A stretch of 28,303 nt of DNA from a virus. Every line of letters begins with the position of its first letter. Positions within the stretch are counted from its first letter, which is position 1. The notes under the pieces were generated by a model. That model had not been told where the DNA came from, ran no database searches, and worked only from the letters and a program-made list of their open reading frames with translations. A program made the position numbers and the translations under genes. This document shows positions 1 to 9,459 of this stretch, in pieces. The stretch is from positions 1 to 28,303 of the IMG/VR virus record IMGVR_UViG_3300022542_000228; one strand, 5' to 3'.

Positions 1-99
1 AGAATCCTTCCATATGGCGGGGGGCGATTAGAACAGCCATATTTAATAATGGAATACCTCACCCTTATCAGGAGTATAGTTAGTGGCAGAAAAGCTTAA
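1..99 (+). CDS. C-terminal end of an upstream tail protein (partial)
   Basis: The first frame is open from base 1 to a TAA at 97-99. The 32 visible residues include LPYGGGRLEQPYLIME, which resembles the C-terminal ends of small tail proteins (tail assembly chaperone position) encoded just before tape measure genes. It overlaps the tape measure start at 83 by 17 bases, as is common for genes in this position. The start is outside the window, so family assignment is inference from position and a short motif. Confidence 0.5.
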   Translation, partial: RILPYGGGRLEQPYLIMEYLTLIRSIVSGRKA

Positions 100-2317
100 A
101 TTAGTTCTTGAGGGTGATGCAAAAAGCTTAAAGGCCGCTTTACAGTCTACGTTTGGTGGTCTTGATAAAGTTGACAACAAAGCCAAATCCACTACAGCAT
201 CCTTCCTTAAATTCGAATCCGTAACCGCAGCAGCCGGGGCAGTTGGTTTAGCTCTTAAAGGCTCGATTGCCATAACTGCTAAGTTTGAAAGTGCTATTTC
301 AGACCTTTCAGCTATTACGGGCGCATCCGGTAAAGACTTAGAGTTCCTATCTGATGCTGCAAAGGAAATGGGGGCTACTACTACCAAATCAGCATCCGAA
401 GCAGCAGAAGCCCTCAAGCTTATGGCAAGCGCAAAGCCGGATCTGCTAGCTAATGCCGAGGCTCTAGCATCTGTTACGAGAGAAGCCCTAACTCTTGCAG
501 AAGCGGCAGGAGCTACATTGCCCGAAGCTGCTAATACTCTTGGAGCATCCCTTAATCAATTTGGAGCAGAAGCAGACCAAGCAGGGCGTTTTATTAATGT
601 TCTGGCAGCGGGTGCTAAAGAGGGTGCGTCTGAAATAAATGAAACTGCGGCAGCATTAAAAGAAGCCGGAACGGTTGCAGCAGGCGCAGGGATATCTTTT
701 GAGGAAACAAACGCAGCTATCCAGACACTTTCCACCGTTGCCCTAAAAGGTGGACAGGCCGGAACTAATCTAAGAAATATATTTTTAAGATTGCAGACTC
801 AAACTAATGAGAAATTTAATCCTGCAATAGTCGGCATGTCGCAAGCGTTTAAAAATCTAAGAGATGAAAATTTAAACACTACAGAATCTACCAAGCTTTT
901 TGGCGTTATGAATATAACAGCAGCCGAAACGCTAATGAAAAATGCGGATAACTTAGATAATTTAACAAAGAAATTAACAGGGACTTCCACCGCATACGAT
1001 CAGGCAGCAATTAAAACTGATAATATGGCTGGTGATATGGCTTCGCTTCAATCAGCAGTTGAGGCGGCAGCTATAGAATTTGGGGAAGAGTTAGCTCCTG
1101 TGATTAGATTTACTATGCAAACAGCTACAAGCGCAATAAAGGAATTATTGCCAGTTGTATCATTTTTGGGTAAATCGTTTGCTATGGCTTTTCAGGCTGC
1201 GGAAGTGGCAGGGCTTGGTTTTGTATCAGCTTTGCTTACTGGATTTGATGAGTTACAACAAGCAGCCGCAGGGGTGGCAGAATGGTTAGGGTTTGATATA
1301 GAACCATCTGAAGCTTTATCAACATGGGCTACTAAATCAAGGATTGCATTAATAGACGCAAATGAAGAATTTGATAATCTCATAAGCAATTGGACAGAGG
1401 AGCCAAGTGGTGAAAATGTATTAACTAAAATAAAAAAAGATGCTGAAGAAACTAAAAAGGCATTATCAGAAGTTGCGGCCCCTAAAGAGGCGGCGGCAGT
1501 AACTAAAGATCCAACTATTCAAGCCGAGATTGACGCACAGGCCGCAAAGTATATCAAGCTTAGGGAGATGGCAGAGGCATTCCAATTAAATGAGCAGGAA
1601 AGAGAAGTAGCCCGTTTCGAGCGTGAGAATGAACAGTTTAATCTTGATCTTGAAAAGCTAGTAGAAAATGGGGCTACAGTTGATGAAGTTTTGACTATGC
1701 AACGTCAAGCAAGGGAAGATTCTGAATCAATTCATCAAGAAAATCTGAAAAATATAGAAGATCATGCTGCACAAGCTCAATTGAGTGTAACTTCTGATTT
1801 ACTTGGCAATACTTCTCAATTATTGATGCAAGGAAATAAGAGTCAATTTGAAATGGGTAAAAAATTGGCTATATCGCAAGCATTAATTAATACCTATTCA
1901 TCAGCTCAGAAAGCTTTTGACTCTTTGGCAGGCATCCCTATAGTTGGGCCAGGGTTAGGAGCGGCAGCAGCAGCAGCAGCGGTTATAGGTGGTATAGCTA
2001 GAGTAAATACAATTAAATCACAGCAATACTCACAAGCACATGCTGGACTTGATCGTAATCCTTCAGAGGGAACTTTCTTGCTCAAGCGTGATGAAATGGT
2101 CTTGGATTCTGGAACATCTCAAGCAGTAAGAGACGCAGCACCAGCATTAGCAGGCGGTGGGGGAGGAATGAATATAGAAAATTTCAATGTTACAATGCAT
2201 ATTCAAGGGGGCCGAGGTGATATTGACTGGGATAAGGAAGTTGAAGAAGGGTTTATTCCTGCCGTAAATAGGGCATACCGTAGAGATATACAACTTGAGG
2301 GTGTAGTCTATGGCTAA
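83..2317 (+). CDS. Phage tail tape measure protein (TP901 type)
   Basis: This 744-aa protein sets tail length and is packed inside the tail tube. Residues about 67-250 carry the conserved PhageMin_Tail region, including FESAISDLSAITGASGKDLE and the downstream GTVAAGAGISFEET and GGQAGTNLRN segments. Two hydrophobic stretches follow, around residues 340-390 and 630-660, the latter an Ala/Gly-rich GLGAAAAAAAVIGG run. A charged coiled-coil-like region lies at about 485-560. The GTG start at 83 is chosen because GGAG sits at 71-74 with suitable spacing. It is followed, with an 8-base overlap, by another tail gene. Length is short to medium for the family, suggesting a modest tail length. Confidence 0.95.
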   Translation: MAEKLKLVLEGDAKSLKAALQSTFGGLDKVDNKAKSTTASFLKFESVTAAAGAVGLALKGSIAITAKFESAISDLSAITGASGKDLEFLSDAAKEMGATTTKSASEAAEALKLMASAKPDLLANAEALASVTREALTLAEAAGATLPEAANTLGASLNQFGAEADQAGRFINVLAAGAKEGASEINETAAALKEAGTVAAGAGISFEETNAAIQTLSTVALKGGQAGTNLRNIFLRLQTQTNEKFNPAIVGMSQAFKNLRDENLNTTESTKLFGVMNITAAETLMKNADNLDNLTKKLTGTSTAYDQAAIKTDNMAGDMASLQSAVEAAAIEFGEELAPVIRFTMQTATSAIKELLPVVSFLGKSFAMAFQAAEVAGLGFVSALLTGFDELQQAAAGVAEWLGFDIEPSEALSTWATKSRIALIDANEEFDNLISNWTEEPSGENVLTKIKKDAEETKKALSEVAAPKEAAAVTKDPTIQAEIDAQAAKYIKLREMAEAFQLNEQEREVARFERENEQFNLDLEKLVENGATVDEVLTMQRQAREDSESIHQENLKNIEDHAAQAQLSVTSDLLGNTSQLLMQGNKSQFEMGKKLAISQALINTYSSAQKAFDSLAGIPIVGPGLGAAAAAAAVIGGIARVNTIKSQQYSQAHAGLDRNPSEGTFLLKRDEMVLDSGTSQAVRDAAPALAGGGGGMNIENFNVTMHIQGGRGDIDWDKEVEEGFIPAVNRAYRRDIQLEGVVYG

Positions 2318-3056
2318 AGTAAAAGCATATTATAAACATGAATTATCTGGCCTCGTGGCTTCGTCTACTGCATCGGGATATGATGTTGACAATCTTTTGA
2401 TATTCCTTGAATCTTCCCTGTGGAAGGGTGTAGGAACGGGAACACATACTATTACTTTTGATGCTGGCGCGGGTAATACTATTACCGCTGATTATGTAGG
2501 AGTGGCTAATCATAATTTATCAGGTGCAACTTTTAAGCTACAATATTCTACTGATAATTTCTCAGCTGATATTAATGATGCTGTAAGTTTTTCGCCTTCA
2601 AATAATTTCCCCTTCTTGAAAGAATTTACTTCACAGGATAAAAGGTATTGGAGGATTGAACTTACTGGCCTTACATCAGTTCCTTTTATGGGTATAGCAT
2701 ATTGGGGCGATAGGGTGGAATGGGATTATCCAGCATTATTTGACCCTAGCGCAGAAAGTAACAAAGCAAAGGTAAATATAAGCCCTACAGGGTATCTATT
2801 AGCTATTAATAATAAGTTTATAGAGCGTAGCATAAGATTGAAGTTTAAACGCCCAGAAGACGGGGGGGCGCTCTGGCTTGCGCTCCGCGATTGGTGGGAA
2901 AATCATGGACTTAATTTGTTATTCATAGCATGGGATATAGACAATCATCCTAATGAGATTTATTTTGTTTACCCTGATCCTGATTTTAGGGGGCCATTTA
3001 AGACGGCAAACAGGAGAGAAGTTTCTTTAACCTTTAAAGGGAGGGTTTCGAGATGA
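2310..3056 (+). CDS. Tail protein downstream of tape measure (distal tail-like, unidentified)
   Basis: This 248-aa protein is beta-rich with many aromatic residues, for example RYWRIEL, MGIAYWGDRVEWDYP and LALRDWWENHG. Its position directly after the tape measure, where distal tail or baseplate proteins usually lie, suggests a tail-tip structural role. I do not recognise a named domain. The ATG overlaps the tape measure stop by 8 bases and the stop overlaps the next ATG (ATGA), so translation is probably coupled. Function is inferred from order, not from motif. Confidence 0.75.
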   Translation: MAKVKAYYKHELSGLVASSTASGYDVDNLLIFLESSLWKGVGTGTHTITFDAGAGNTITADYVGVANHNLSGATFKLQYSTDNFSADINDAVSFSPSNNFPFLKEFTSQDKRYWRIELTGLTSVPFMGIAYWGDRVEWDYPALFDPSAESNKAKVNISPTGYLLAINNKFIERSIRLKFKRPEDGGALWLALRDWWENHGLNLLFIAWDIDNHPNEIYFVYPDPDFRGPFKTANRREVSLTFKGRVSR

Positions 3057-3184
3057 AATTGAGAGAATTAGTTAGTTTTTTTATGTTGTTCGCCATAGCA
3101 GTAGGTTCATTGTTATATAAAGATATAGAGCAAGAAAAAAAAATCAAACAAGCACAAAAGCAGGAGATAACAAAGGTTATTTAA
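3053..3184 (+). CDS. Small single-pass membrane protein
   Basis: This 43-aa ORF begins MKLRELVSFFMLFAIAVGSL, giving one hydrophobic helix at about residues 6-22, then a lysine/glutamine-rich tail (residues 23-43) likely to be helical. Its ATG overlaps the previous stop (ATGA) and its TAA overlaps the next ATG (TAATG), so it sits tightly in the tail operon and is unlikely to be chance. No family is recognised; a signal-anchor or inner-membrane role is inferred from the hydrophobic stretch only. Confidence 0.6.
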   Translation: MKLRELVSFFMLFAIAVGSLLYKDIEQEKKIKQAQKQEITKVI

Positions 3185-6099
3185 TGATTTCTCTTTCTTC
3201 CATATTTAAAAAGGCAAATAATCAATCAGAAAAGCAAAGAGATGTGCTTGTCATGGTTGAAGATCAGACTTTATTTGCCGAGAAAACTACAGAAACAGAT
3301 TGGGGGAATAATGTCTCTGAAAGTCAAGTTGATTATACTTCAAGTCCTCCTGATGCTGGAAATGTTATAATTGAAAAGCCTTTTTCATGGGCTGCCCTAA
3401 CATCTGGGGCAAGCATAAGAGCGCAGCACTCAGCCATTGAATATAATGGTAAAATATATATCTTTGCTGGTACTAATGGCGGGCCACTTTTAAATGATAT
3501 GTGGGAGTATGATATATCAGGCGATTCATGGACACAACTAACGTCTGGTGCAACTGTAAGGCACGGACATTCTGCTATTGAATATAACGGCAAAATATAT
3601 ATATTTGGCGGCTTCAATGGCACTCTAGCATTAAAAGATGTTTGGGAATATGATATAGCAGGGGATAGCTGGACACAGCTTACATCTGGTGCAACTATAA
3701 GATATACACATTCTGCAATATTGCATGGCGATAAAATGTATATTTTTGCAGGGTACGATGGCTCTAGTATTTTAAATGATTTATGGGTCTACGATATAAC
3801 AGGAGATTCATGGGCTTCTTTAACTTCTGGGGCAAGCATAAGGGCTGCATTTACAGCCATAGAATACAACGGCAAAATATATATATTTGGCGGCGATAAT
3901 GGGTCTTCGCTTTTAAATGATGTTTGGGAATACGATATTGATGCTGATAGCTGGAATCAGTTAACGTCTGGAGCCAGTGTAAGAACGAGTCATACTGCAA
4001 TCTTGCATGATGATAAAATGTATATATTTGCAGGCTATGGAGGGGGGGCACCAACTCAATTAAACGATGTTTGGGAATATGGTATAGCATCTGATTCATG
4101 GGCGCAGAAAACTTCTGGAGCTAGTGTGAGGAATAGTCACTCAGCTATAGCATATAAAGGTAAAATGTATATTTATGGCGGTTATAGTGGAGCCGCTTAT
4201 TTGACAGATATATGGGAAAACCACGTGGGCTATCAGGATGATGGAAATATAACTACTGACAATATTGACATTGGAGAAGTGCCAACAGCAACAGGGGAAT
4301 GGGCGATTGAAGATATTACCCCTGATGATTCAGATATAACATATGAAGCATGGTATTCAACTACTGGCTTATTTGATGTGCCAATCACAGAATCACAAAC
4401 AGGAAGTGATTCTAGCGCAATTATTGCATCAAGAGGAGCGTTTCCGGAATTTGCTCAAGATTGGCAATCTTTTAAGTATTCAGTCGGAGACTTTGGAGAA
4501 CTTCAGGAAATAAAAGGGACTTTTTCCAAGACTTTTGGAGGTTCACATGATATTAGAGCTGGACTATATGATGCAAGGGAAGGTACTCAAATTGGAGTTG
4601 ATGTTGTAGTAGCTTTGACTACAAGTGGTAGTACCCCAACAGAATTAACTTTTGATTTTTCAGGTCAATCTCTTGATATATTAGGAGATACAACTTATTG
4701 GATTAAATTTTTCACTACTGTAGCAGTTCCGCTTGCTGGCAATCTTGTTCATCAAATTTACAACTCAAATACTTCATCCTATCCAGATGGTCAATTAGAT
4801 AGAAAAACAAGTATATGGTATAACAACATAGGGGATGCAAAATTTGAAGTAACTATTAATGCTTGGGGGAATTATATTGGTTCAATAATTGACGGTCAAG
4901 CAATTACAGATCTTAAAAGATATTGGAGAGTGAAAGCTTCTTTTACGGCAAATACTGCACGAGATGAAACGCCTACTCTTCAATCAATAAAAGCAGATTA
5001 TACAACATATAGACGCTTCAATAAAATCCCTGATCTTGGATATGAGCCTTTAGTAACTTCTCTATCTTCATTGACTTCAAAAGTTGATTTTTTTAAGCCT
5101 GCATCTATAGGCCAGATATCAGTTGGAATACAGATGACGGATGCAATTAGTGATTGGGTTTATAATGATACGCTTTATAATAAAATAGTACAGGTAAAAC
5201 TGGGCTTTAAATATGATGGCTTTGGCGAAGCTGATTATATCCATTATTTTACAGGGGCTATTGATGATTGGTCTGTAAATGATAGGATTTTGAATCTCAC
5301 ATTGAAGGATATGTCAAAGGAATGGAAATTGCCAGTACCCTCAAAATGGGAAATTGGTGATGATGTTACATGGACAAATGAGCATCATACCGATGTGATG
5401 CTTGATATATTTCAGACTCATATCAATGTAAGAGATTCGGGATTATTGCTTGATTCTTTCGCTACGGTCAAGGCTGCAACATCTGGATATCAAGTAACTA
5501 GGTCTATCACAGGTAAGACAGAAGATGCTAAAAAGCTTGTTGAAGAGCTTAGAGTATTGCTTATGGCATTCTTTTTGCCTAGGGGTGACGGTAAGATAGG
5601 TATTAAACAATTTGATAGCACAGAGGCGATTGTGACTACCTTTACCGATGATAATACAATGAGGATAACATGGAGAGCTAATTCTAAAGACCTAATAAAC
5701 AGGACGTCTCTATATTTTGATTGGAATGGAGATGGAGATGACGAAGCTGATTTTCTTGAATACGATGAAGGTAATAATACTACAAGTCGGACAAAGTTTA
5801 AAGAAATACATCCTTATACATTAAAAGATAAATGGACAGATGTTGCAGAGGCTACGCAAATATCAGGGCTTGAAACTAAAATATTAGATCAATTTGATGA
5901 CATGCCTGCAAGGGTAACGATCTCATGCGATGCCAAAGATATAGCATATGAGGCAGGGGACATGGTGGGCGTGACTACTCTTGAAGCACCTGGGAATAAT
6001 GGAGCCGGAATTACAGATGAAAAATATCTATTGGTAAGTAAGGATCTTGATTTTCTTGGGGATAAGATAGTTTTTGAAGGGTTAAAGGTGGCAGTATGA
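3184..6099 (+). CDS. Large tail/baseplate protein with six kelch repeats
   Basis: This 971-aa protein contains six kelch-type repeats at residues about 68-348, each with SW....TSGA..R..H.A....K.YIF.G....LND.WEYD. The period is 47 residues (49 in the fifth because of a GGAPTQ insert). Six blades fit one beta-propeller. Residues about 390-620 are a beta-rich region without a named domain. The C-terminal third (about 640-971) has the mixed alpha/beta character of tail hub or baseplate proteins, with YFTGAIDDWSVNDRILNLTL and LLMAFFLPRGDGKIGIKQFD. It probably forms part of the tail tip, with the propeller exposed for receptor or glycan contact. The family link for the C-terminus is inference. Confidence 0.8.
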   Translation: MISLSSIFKKANNQSEKQRDVLVMVEDQTLFAEKTTETDWGNNVSESQVDYTSSPPDAGNVIIEKPFSWAALTSGASIRAQHSAIEYNGKIYIFAGTNGGPLLNDMWEYDISGDSWTQLTSGATVRHGHSAIEYNGKIYIFGGFNGTLALKDVWEYDIAGDSWTQLTSGATIRYTHSAILHGDKMYIFAGYDGSSILNDLWVYDITGDSWASLTSGASIRAAFTAIEYNGKIYIFGGDNGSSLLNDVWEYDIDADSWNQLTSGASVRTSHTAILHDDKMYIFAGYGGGAPTQLNDVWEYGIASDSWAQKTSGASVRNSHSAIAYKGKMYIYGGYSGAAYLTDIWENHVGYQDDGNITTDNIDIGEVPTATGEWAIEDITPDDSDITYEAWYSTTGLFDVPITESQTGSDSSAIIASRGAFPEFAQDWQSFKYSVGDFGELQEIKGTFSKTFGGSHDIRAGLYDAREGTQIGVDVVVALTTSGSTPTELTFDFSGQSLDILGDTTYWIKFFTTVAVPLAGNLVHQIYNSNTSSYPDGQLDRKTSIWYNNIGDAKFEVTINAWGNYIGSIIDGQAITDLKRYWRVKASFTANTARDETPTLQSIKADYTTYRRFNKIPDLGYEPLVTSLSSLTSKVDFFKPASIGQISVGIQMTDAISDWVYNDTLYNKIVQVKLGFKYDGFGEADYIHYFTGAIDDWSVNDRILNLTLKDMSKEWKLPVPSKWEIGDDVTWTNEHHTDVMLDIFQTHINVRDSGLLLDSFATVKAATSGYQVTRSITGKTEDAKKLVEELRVLLMAFFLPRGDGKIGIKQFDSTEAIVTTFTDDNTMRITWRANSKDLINRTSLYFDWNGDGDDEADFLEYDEGNNTTSRTKFKEIHPYTLKDKWTDVAEATQISGLETKILDQFDDMPARVTISCDAKDIAYEAGDMVGVTTLEAPGNNGAGITDEKYLLVSKDLDFLGDKIVFEGLKVAV
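3385..4227 (+). repeat. Six tandem kelch-coding repeats (about 141 bp each)
   Basis: The DNA encoding the kelch blades repeats with a 141-bp period. Recurring pieces are ACATCTGGTGCAACT-like and AAAATATATAT-TTTGGCGG-like segments. Copies have diverged at many third positions, so this is an old expansion and not a recent slippage tract. Unequal recombination between units could change blade number. Confidence 0.85.
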
Positions 6100-6428
6100 G
6101 TTTCTATTCAATAAAAGTGCATATCAACAGCAATAATACTGGGCTGATAAATGCTGTTAAACATGTTATTCCAGCGGCAGACGATCCGATAGTAGACCCT
6201 CAAGAATACAATATACAAGAAGGTGTATTATCGCCATTTGATTATAATTTTTTTCTTGCACATATACAGTTTAAAGAAGAAATTGACAGAGATACAATTC
6301 TTGACAGTATAAAAGGTTTGAATGGCATTATCCACGCCTGTCTTCCCGGGTCACAAGTAATAAGTTATATTCATAAACACGTTGAAAATTTACCTTGTGA
6401 ACAAGAAACAATTCTGGAGAAAACCTGA
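6096..6428 (+). CDS. Hypothetical tail-operon protein
   Basis: This 110-aa protein begins MSFYSIKVHINSNNTGLINA and has no motif I recognise. It overlaps the kelch protein stop (ATGA) and its own stop overlaps the next ATG, so it belongs to the tail operon. Composition is mixed, with no membrane segment. A structural or assembly role is inferred from location only. Confidence 0.65.
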   Translation: MSFYSIKVHINSNNTGLINAVKHVIPAADDPIVDPQEYNIQEGVLSPFDYNFFLAHIQFKEEIDRDTILDSIKGLNGIIHACLPGSQVISYIHKHVENLPCEQETILEKT

Positions 6429-7165
6429 TGGCATTAACTGACGATTTAAGAATCTCCCTTCCTTTTAATGGCGACTGGCTTGATAAATCCGGTAACGGTA
6501 ATAATGTTACTCCATCCGGCATTACATTCGATACAGTAAATAAAAAGCTTGGCAGCGCATCTGCTTTTGGCGATGGGATTACAGATGACGGAGAGATAGC
6601 GGACAGTGGAACTCTTGTTGCTGATTATATAACTGTCGCTTCATGGATTAAATATACTACAAGTGGGGTAACAATTTCTTTTGAGCGCAGTTCGGGTGTT
6701 TTCGGTCCGAATGATTGGGATTTGCTTACGGCATCTGGATTTTTAAGATTTCAGCTGCATATCGGCGGCTCTAATCGAATTGTGACTAGCCCTTTGACAT
6801 ACAATGATGGAAATTGGCATTTGGCTTTATGTATGTATGATGGGGCGTTTTTAAGATTGTTCATAGATAATGTATATGTCGCTGAATTAGCGGCAGCACA
6901 CGGCGCGATAGGTGCTTCGAGCAATCCCTTAACCCTCTTTGCAAGAAAAGGGAAGGTTATTCCTTTCCCTGGGAATTTAGATAGTTTTTTAATGTGGGGA
7001 AGAGCTTTGAGTTTTGGAGGCGTTTCAGTAGGAAATCAGGCAACAGGAGAAGTTGCCGAAGTATCGAATGGCGGGACAGGGATTGAAATAATAGAGGATG
7101 GGATTATTCTTTCAAGAAGAGGACTTTGCCGGGGATTAAATAGAGGAATAGGGAGGGGATTTTAA
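6428..7165 (+). CDS. LamG/concanavalin-like lectin-fold structural protein
   Basis: This 245-aa protein has the LamG-like jelly-roll signature: DLRISLPFNGDWLDKSGNGN at residues about 5-25, ITVASWIKY near 67-75, NDGNWHLALCMYDGAFLRLFID near 125-147, and a final FPGNLDSFLMWGRALS near 178-195. The C-terminal 45 residues are Gly/Arg-rich and end RRGLCRGLNRGIGRGF, an odd basic tail. Such domains in virions usually bind carbohydrate or decorate tails. It probably acts at the tail tip or as a decoration protein; substrate is unknown. Confidence 0.75.
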   Translation: MALTDDLRISLPFNGDWLDKSGNGNNVTPSGITFDTVNKKLGSASAFGDGITDDGEIADSGTLVADYITVASWIKYTTSGVTISFERSSGVFGPNDWDLLTASGFLRFQLHIGGSNRIVTSPLTYNDGNWHLALCMYDGAFLRLFIDNVYVAELAAAHGAIGASSNPLTLFARKGKVIPFPGNLDSFLMWGRALSFGGVSVGNQATGEVAEVSNGGTGIEIIEDGIILSRRGLCRGLNRGIGRGF

Positions 7166-7166
7166 T

Positions 7167-8660
7167 ATGGAATTAATAGCATGTGAATATGGAGTAAGTA
7201 AGACTTTTGATTTGCCTCTCATAGAATATGGGGCAACAGACTATAAAATAGAGGTGACTCTAGCTGTTGGAGATGTAAAAATTTCCAAAGATAATGGCAC
7301 ATTTACAAATATAACAACTTTACCTACCATCAATGGGGCTTGGATGGAAATCACTCTATCAGCTACAGAAATGCAAGCATCCAGAATTAAAGTGCAAATA
7401 ATTGACCAAACTGCAACCAAGGTATTTGAAGATACCGGAGGGACTCTTTCTACTAATATTCAAGAGACTCTTAGTGATATGCAAGAGGCTACTCTGACAA
7501 GGCTTGCATCTTCTGTCTATGGTTCAACTATATGTTCTTCATCTGTAACAGTAACAGATGGGACTATTACATCAGGGGATGTTAATGATTGTTGCACTAT
7601 TAATCAACAATATTTAAAAGTGCAAGAAACGGGTAAATTTAAAATTGATTTTGATTTTACAAGCCTTTCGTCCAATGAAACTGAAATCAATGTAGTATAT
7701 AGATATTTCGGGCCTGGCTCTACAAATCATAAAGTTGAATGTTTAATGTGGAATTATACAACATCTCAATGGGATGATATGCTTGCAACTGATAAGGATT
7801 TTCCGAGTTCAGATGAAGATAGATTGGCTACTATTCATGTATCAGGAACGGTATCTGATTATTTCACAGGTAGTTCACCGAATATAGCAGCTAAAGTAAG
7901 AATTTATCATATAAGTAATTTTAATACGAATCATTATTTTTGGGTAGATTTTATTACATTGGGAGAATTAGAGCAAATATATGTAGCTCCTGATAATGCT
8001 GGTATTTCTTCTATCAATGATGTGGTTGGTAAAGATTTATTGCAACATACCACGATAGATACTTTAGCAAGCCAAACAGTTTTTACTTTATTGGAAGCTA
8101 GTGCCGATGAAAATACTTATAATAATGCCACAATAATAATAACAGATTCGGCAGATTCTGAACAAAAAACAGTTGCAACAGTCTTGAGTTACGAAGGTTC
8201 TACAAAACAAATAACTCTTGAATCTGATCCTGGCATATTCACAATGGCAATAGGTGATACGATTGATATAATTGCTAACTCATCCACCGCCTCATTAATT
8301 AATGCGGTTATAAGTGAGAAAGTAGATACTCTGCTTGATATAAATAAATCACAAGATTTAGTTATTAATACGACAACAAGGCTTGAATATCAATGGAAAG
8401 ATTCTGATGGTGAGCCTGTTAATATATCGGCTTTAACATTTAAGTTTAAAGCGGTAAAAAATGCAGGGGAATCAAGTCCGGCTATCACAGAAGTAACAGG
8501 CACTATATCAGATGGGCCTAATGGAAGATGGTATTTTGATATATTGCCGACAACGGTATTTAAAGGCCATTATGAAATATGGGCGGTAGATGGAGCAAGT
8601 AAGATAACGCCCTTAACTAATGCAGGCGGGGCAAGGATAGAAACACACCCTAGATTATAA
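7167..8660 (+). CDS. Phage tail/baseplate structural protein, unidentified
   Basis: This 497-aa protein is beta-rich. Its N-terminus (GVSKTFDLPLIEYGATDYKI) and C-terminal region (TTRLEYQWKDSDGEPVNIS, followed by a beta-sandwich-like stretch) resemble tail or baseplate upper proteins. The middle, about residues 110-270, looks like a separate beta domain. It lies between the LamG-like protein and the membrane/lysis genes. The RBS AGGGAGGGG just before the ATG supports this start. Assignment as a virion protein rests on location and fold-like composition. Confidence 0.65.
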   Translation: MELIACEYGVSKTFDLPLIEYGATDYKIEVTLAVGDVKISKDNGTFTNITTLPTINGAWMEITLSATEMQASRIKVQIIDQTATKVFEDTGGTLSTNIQETLSDMQEATLTRLASSVYGSTICSSSVTVTDGTITSGDVNDCCTINQQYLKVQETGKFKIDFDFTSLSSNETEINVVYRYFGPGSTNHKVECLMWNYTTSQWDDMLATDKDFPSSDEDRLATIHVSGTVSDYFTGSSPNIAAKVRIYHISNFNTNHYFWVDFITLGELEQIYVAPDNAGISSINDVVGKDLLQHTTIDTLASQTVFTLLEASADENTYNNATIIITDSADSEQKTVATVLSYEGSTKQITLESDPGIFTMAIGDTIDIIANSSTASLINAVISEKVDTLLDINKSQDLVINTTTRLEYQWKDSDGEPVNISALTFKFKAVKNAGESSPAITEVTGTISDGPNGRWYFDILPTTVFKGHYEIWAVDGASKITPLTNAGGARIETHPRL

Positions 8661-8668
8661 GATTATGT

Positions 8669-9094
8669 ATGAAATCGGACGAAATAGCGGCCCAACTTGC
8701 TTCATTAAATACAGGGGCAAAGTTTACTAGCAAAACTCTTGATAGATTTGAGCGCGATTTTGAGCGTATAGAATCTGAAATAAAGGGTTTAAAGGATGAA
8801 AAGGCACAAATAGAAAAACAATATGCTGGTATTTTTTCCGAACTTCAACATAAATTAAATGAGATTGAAGAATTACAAACTTCTATACATACTATAGCTG
8901 ATGATATGGCATCATTTAGAGTTGAATGCACAGATCACAAAACCGCAACAGAGAGTAAAACCACATGGGAAACAATAAAATCAGATCCGATAAAAGCATT
9001 GAAAATAGTGGGGCTATTTTTTATAGCAGTTATTATAGGATCAATAATAGGGTGGGATAGATTTTTCTTATGGCTCATCAAACAGACAGTATAA
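8669..9094 (+). CDS. Coiled-coil protein with C-terminal membrane segment
   Basis: Residues about 24-85 of this 141-aa protein are a heptad-rich coiled coil (DRFERDFERIESEIKGLKDE and onward), and residues 110-128 form one membrane helix (LKIVGLFFIAVIIGSIIG). The end, FFLWLIKQTV, may return to the membrane. This layout resembles small phage membrane proteins near lysis genes (for example XhlA-like proteins), and it lies 580 bases before the endolysin. A lysis-accessory or spanin-like role is possible but unproven. The stop overlaps the next gene by 25 bases. Confidence 0.7.
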   Translation: MKSDEIAAQLASLNTGAKFTSKTLDRFERDFERIESEIKGLKDEKAQIEKQYAGIFSELQHKLNEIEELQTSIHTIADDMASFRVECTDHKTATESKTTWETIKSDPIKALKIVGLFFIAVIIGSIIGWDRFFLWLIKQTV

Positions 9095-9450
9095 AAAAAG
9101 CATGGGTAGTTGATTCAAGCGAATACTTCAGGCGCTTTGAATCTGAATATATAGCAAAGGCAACGAAGTATTGTGTAGTTGAATCTCTGCCCCCTAAAGT
9201 GGCATTATCAAGATTTGCTGATGGTAAATATCCCGATGTATTGGTGATAGATATTCTACAGCCTAATATTAATGGCATTGACTTAGTTAATACCTTGAAG
9301 GATAAGCGGCCAGAAATGAATATAGTTGTTTGTTCATCAGAAGCAAAAAAGAATAGTAATAATTTGATAGGAATGACTTTAATTAATAAACCTATAATGT
9401 CTTTACCTTTATTTATGGAAACAATAAAAGATGTTATTGAAAATATCTAA
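9070..9450 (+). CDS. CheY-like response regulator receiver-domain protein
   Basis: This 126-aa protein fits a stand-alone receiver (REC) domain. AWVVDSSEY gives the first acidic residue at D15, although the usual second acidic residue is serine. PDVLVIDILQPNINGIDLV gives the phospho-acceptor D61 followed by the beta3-alpha3 loop. VVCSS supplies S89/S90 at the conserved Thr/Ser position, and INKPI supplies K107 before the cis-proline. There is no output domain. Start ATG 9070 overlaps the upstream gene; no later in-frame ATG would keep D15. Signalling partners are unknown, and a phage-encoded REC between structural and lysis genes is unusual. Confidence 0.75.
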   Translation: MAHQTDSIKKAWVVDSSEYFRRFESEYIAKATKYCVVESLPPKVALSRFADGKYPDVLVIDILQPNINGIDLVNTLKDKRPEMNIVVCSSEAKKNSNNLIGMTLINKPIMSLPLFMETIKDVIENI

Positions 9451-9459
9451 GGAGAAATT

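Noticed and set aside
15-30. TGGCGGGGGGC shared with 17014-17025
   Set aside because: An 11-base G-rich match between tail coding sequence and a repeat centre; flanks do not align, so chance is likely.
3333-4099. Minus-strand ORFs opposite the kelch region
   Set aside because: They mirror the 141-bp repeat of the real gene, have no RBS and lie wholly inside a clear + strand gene.
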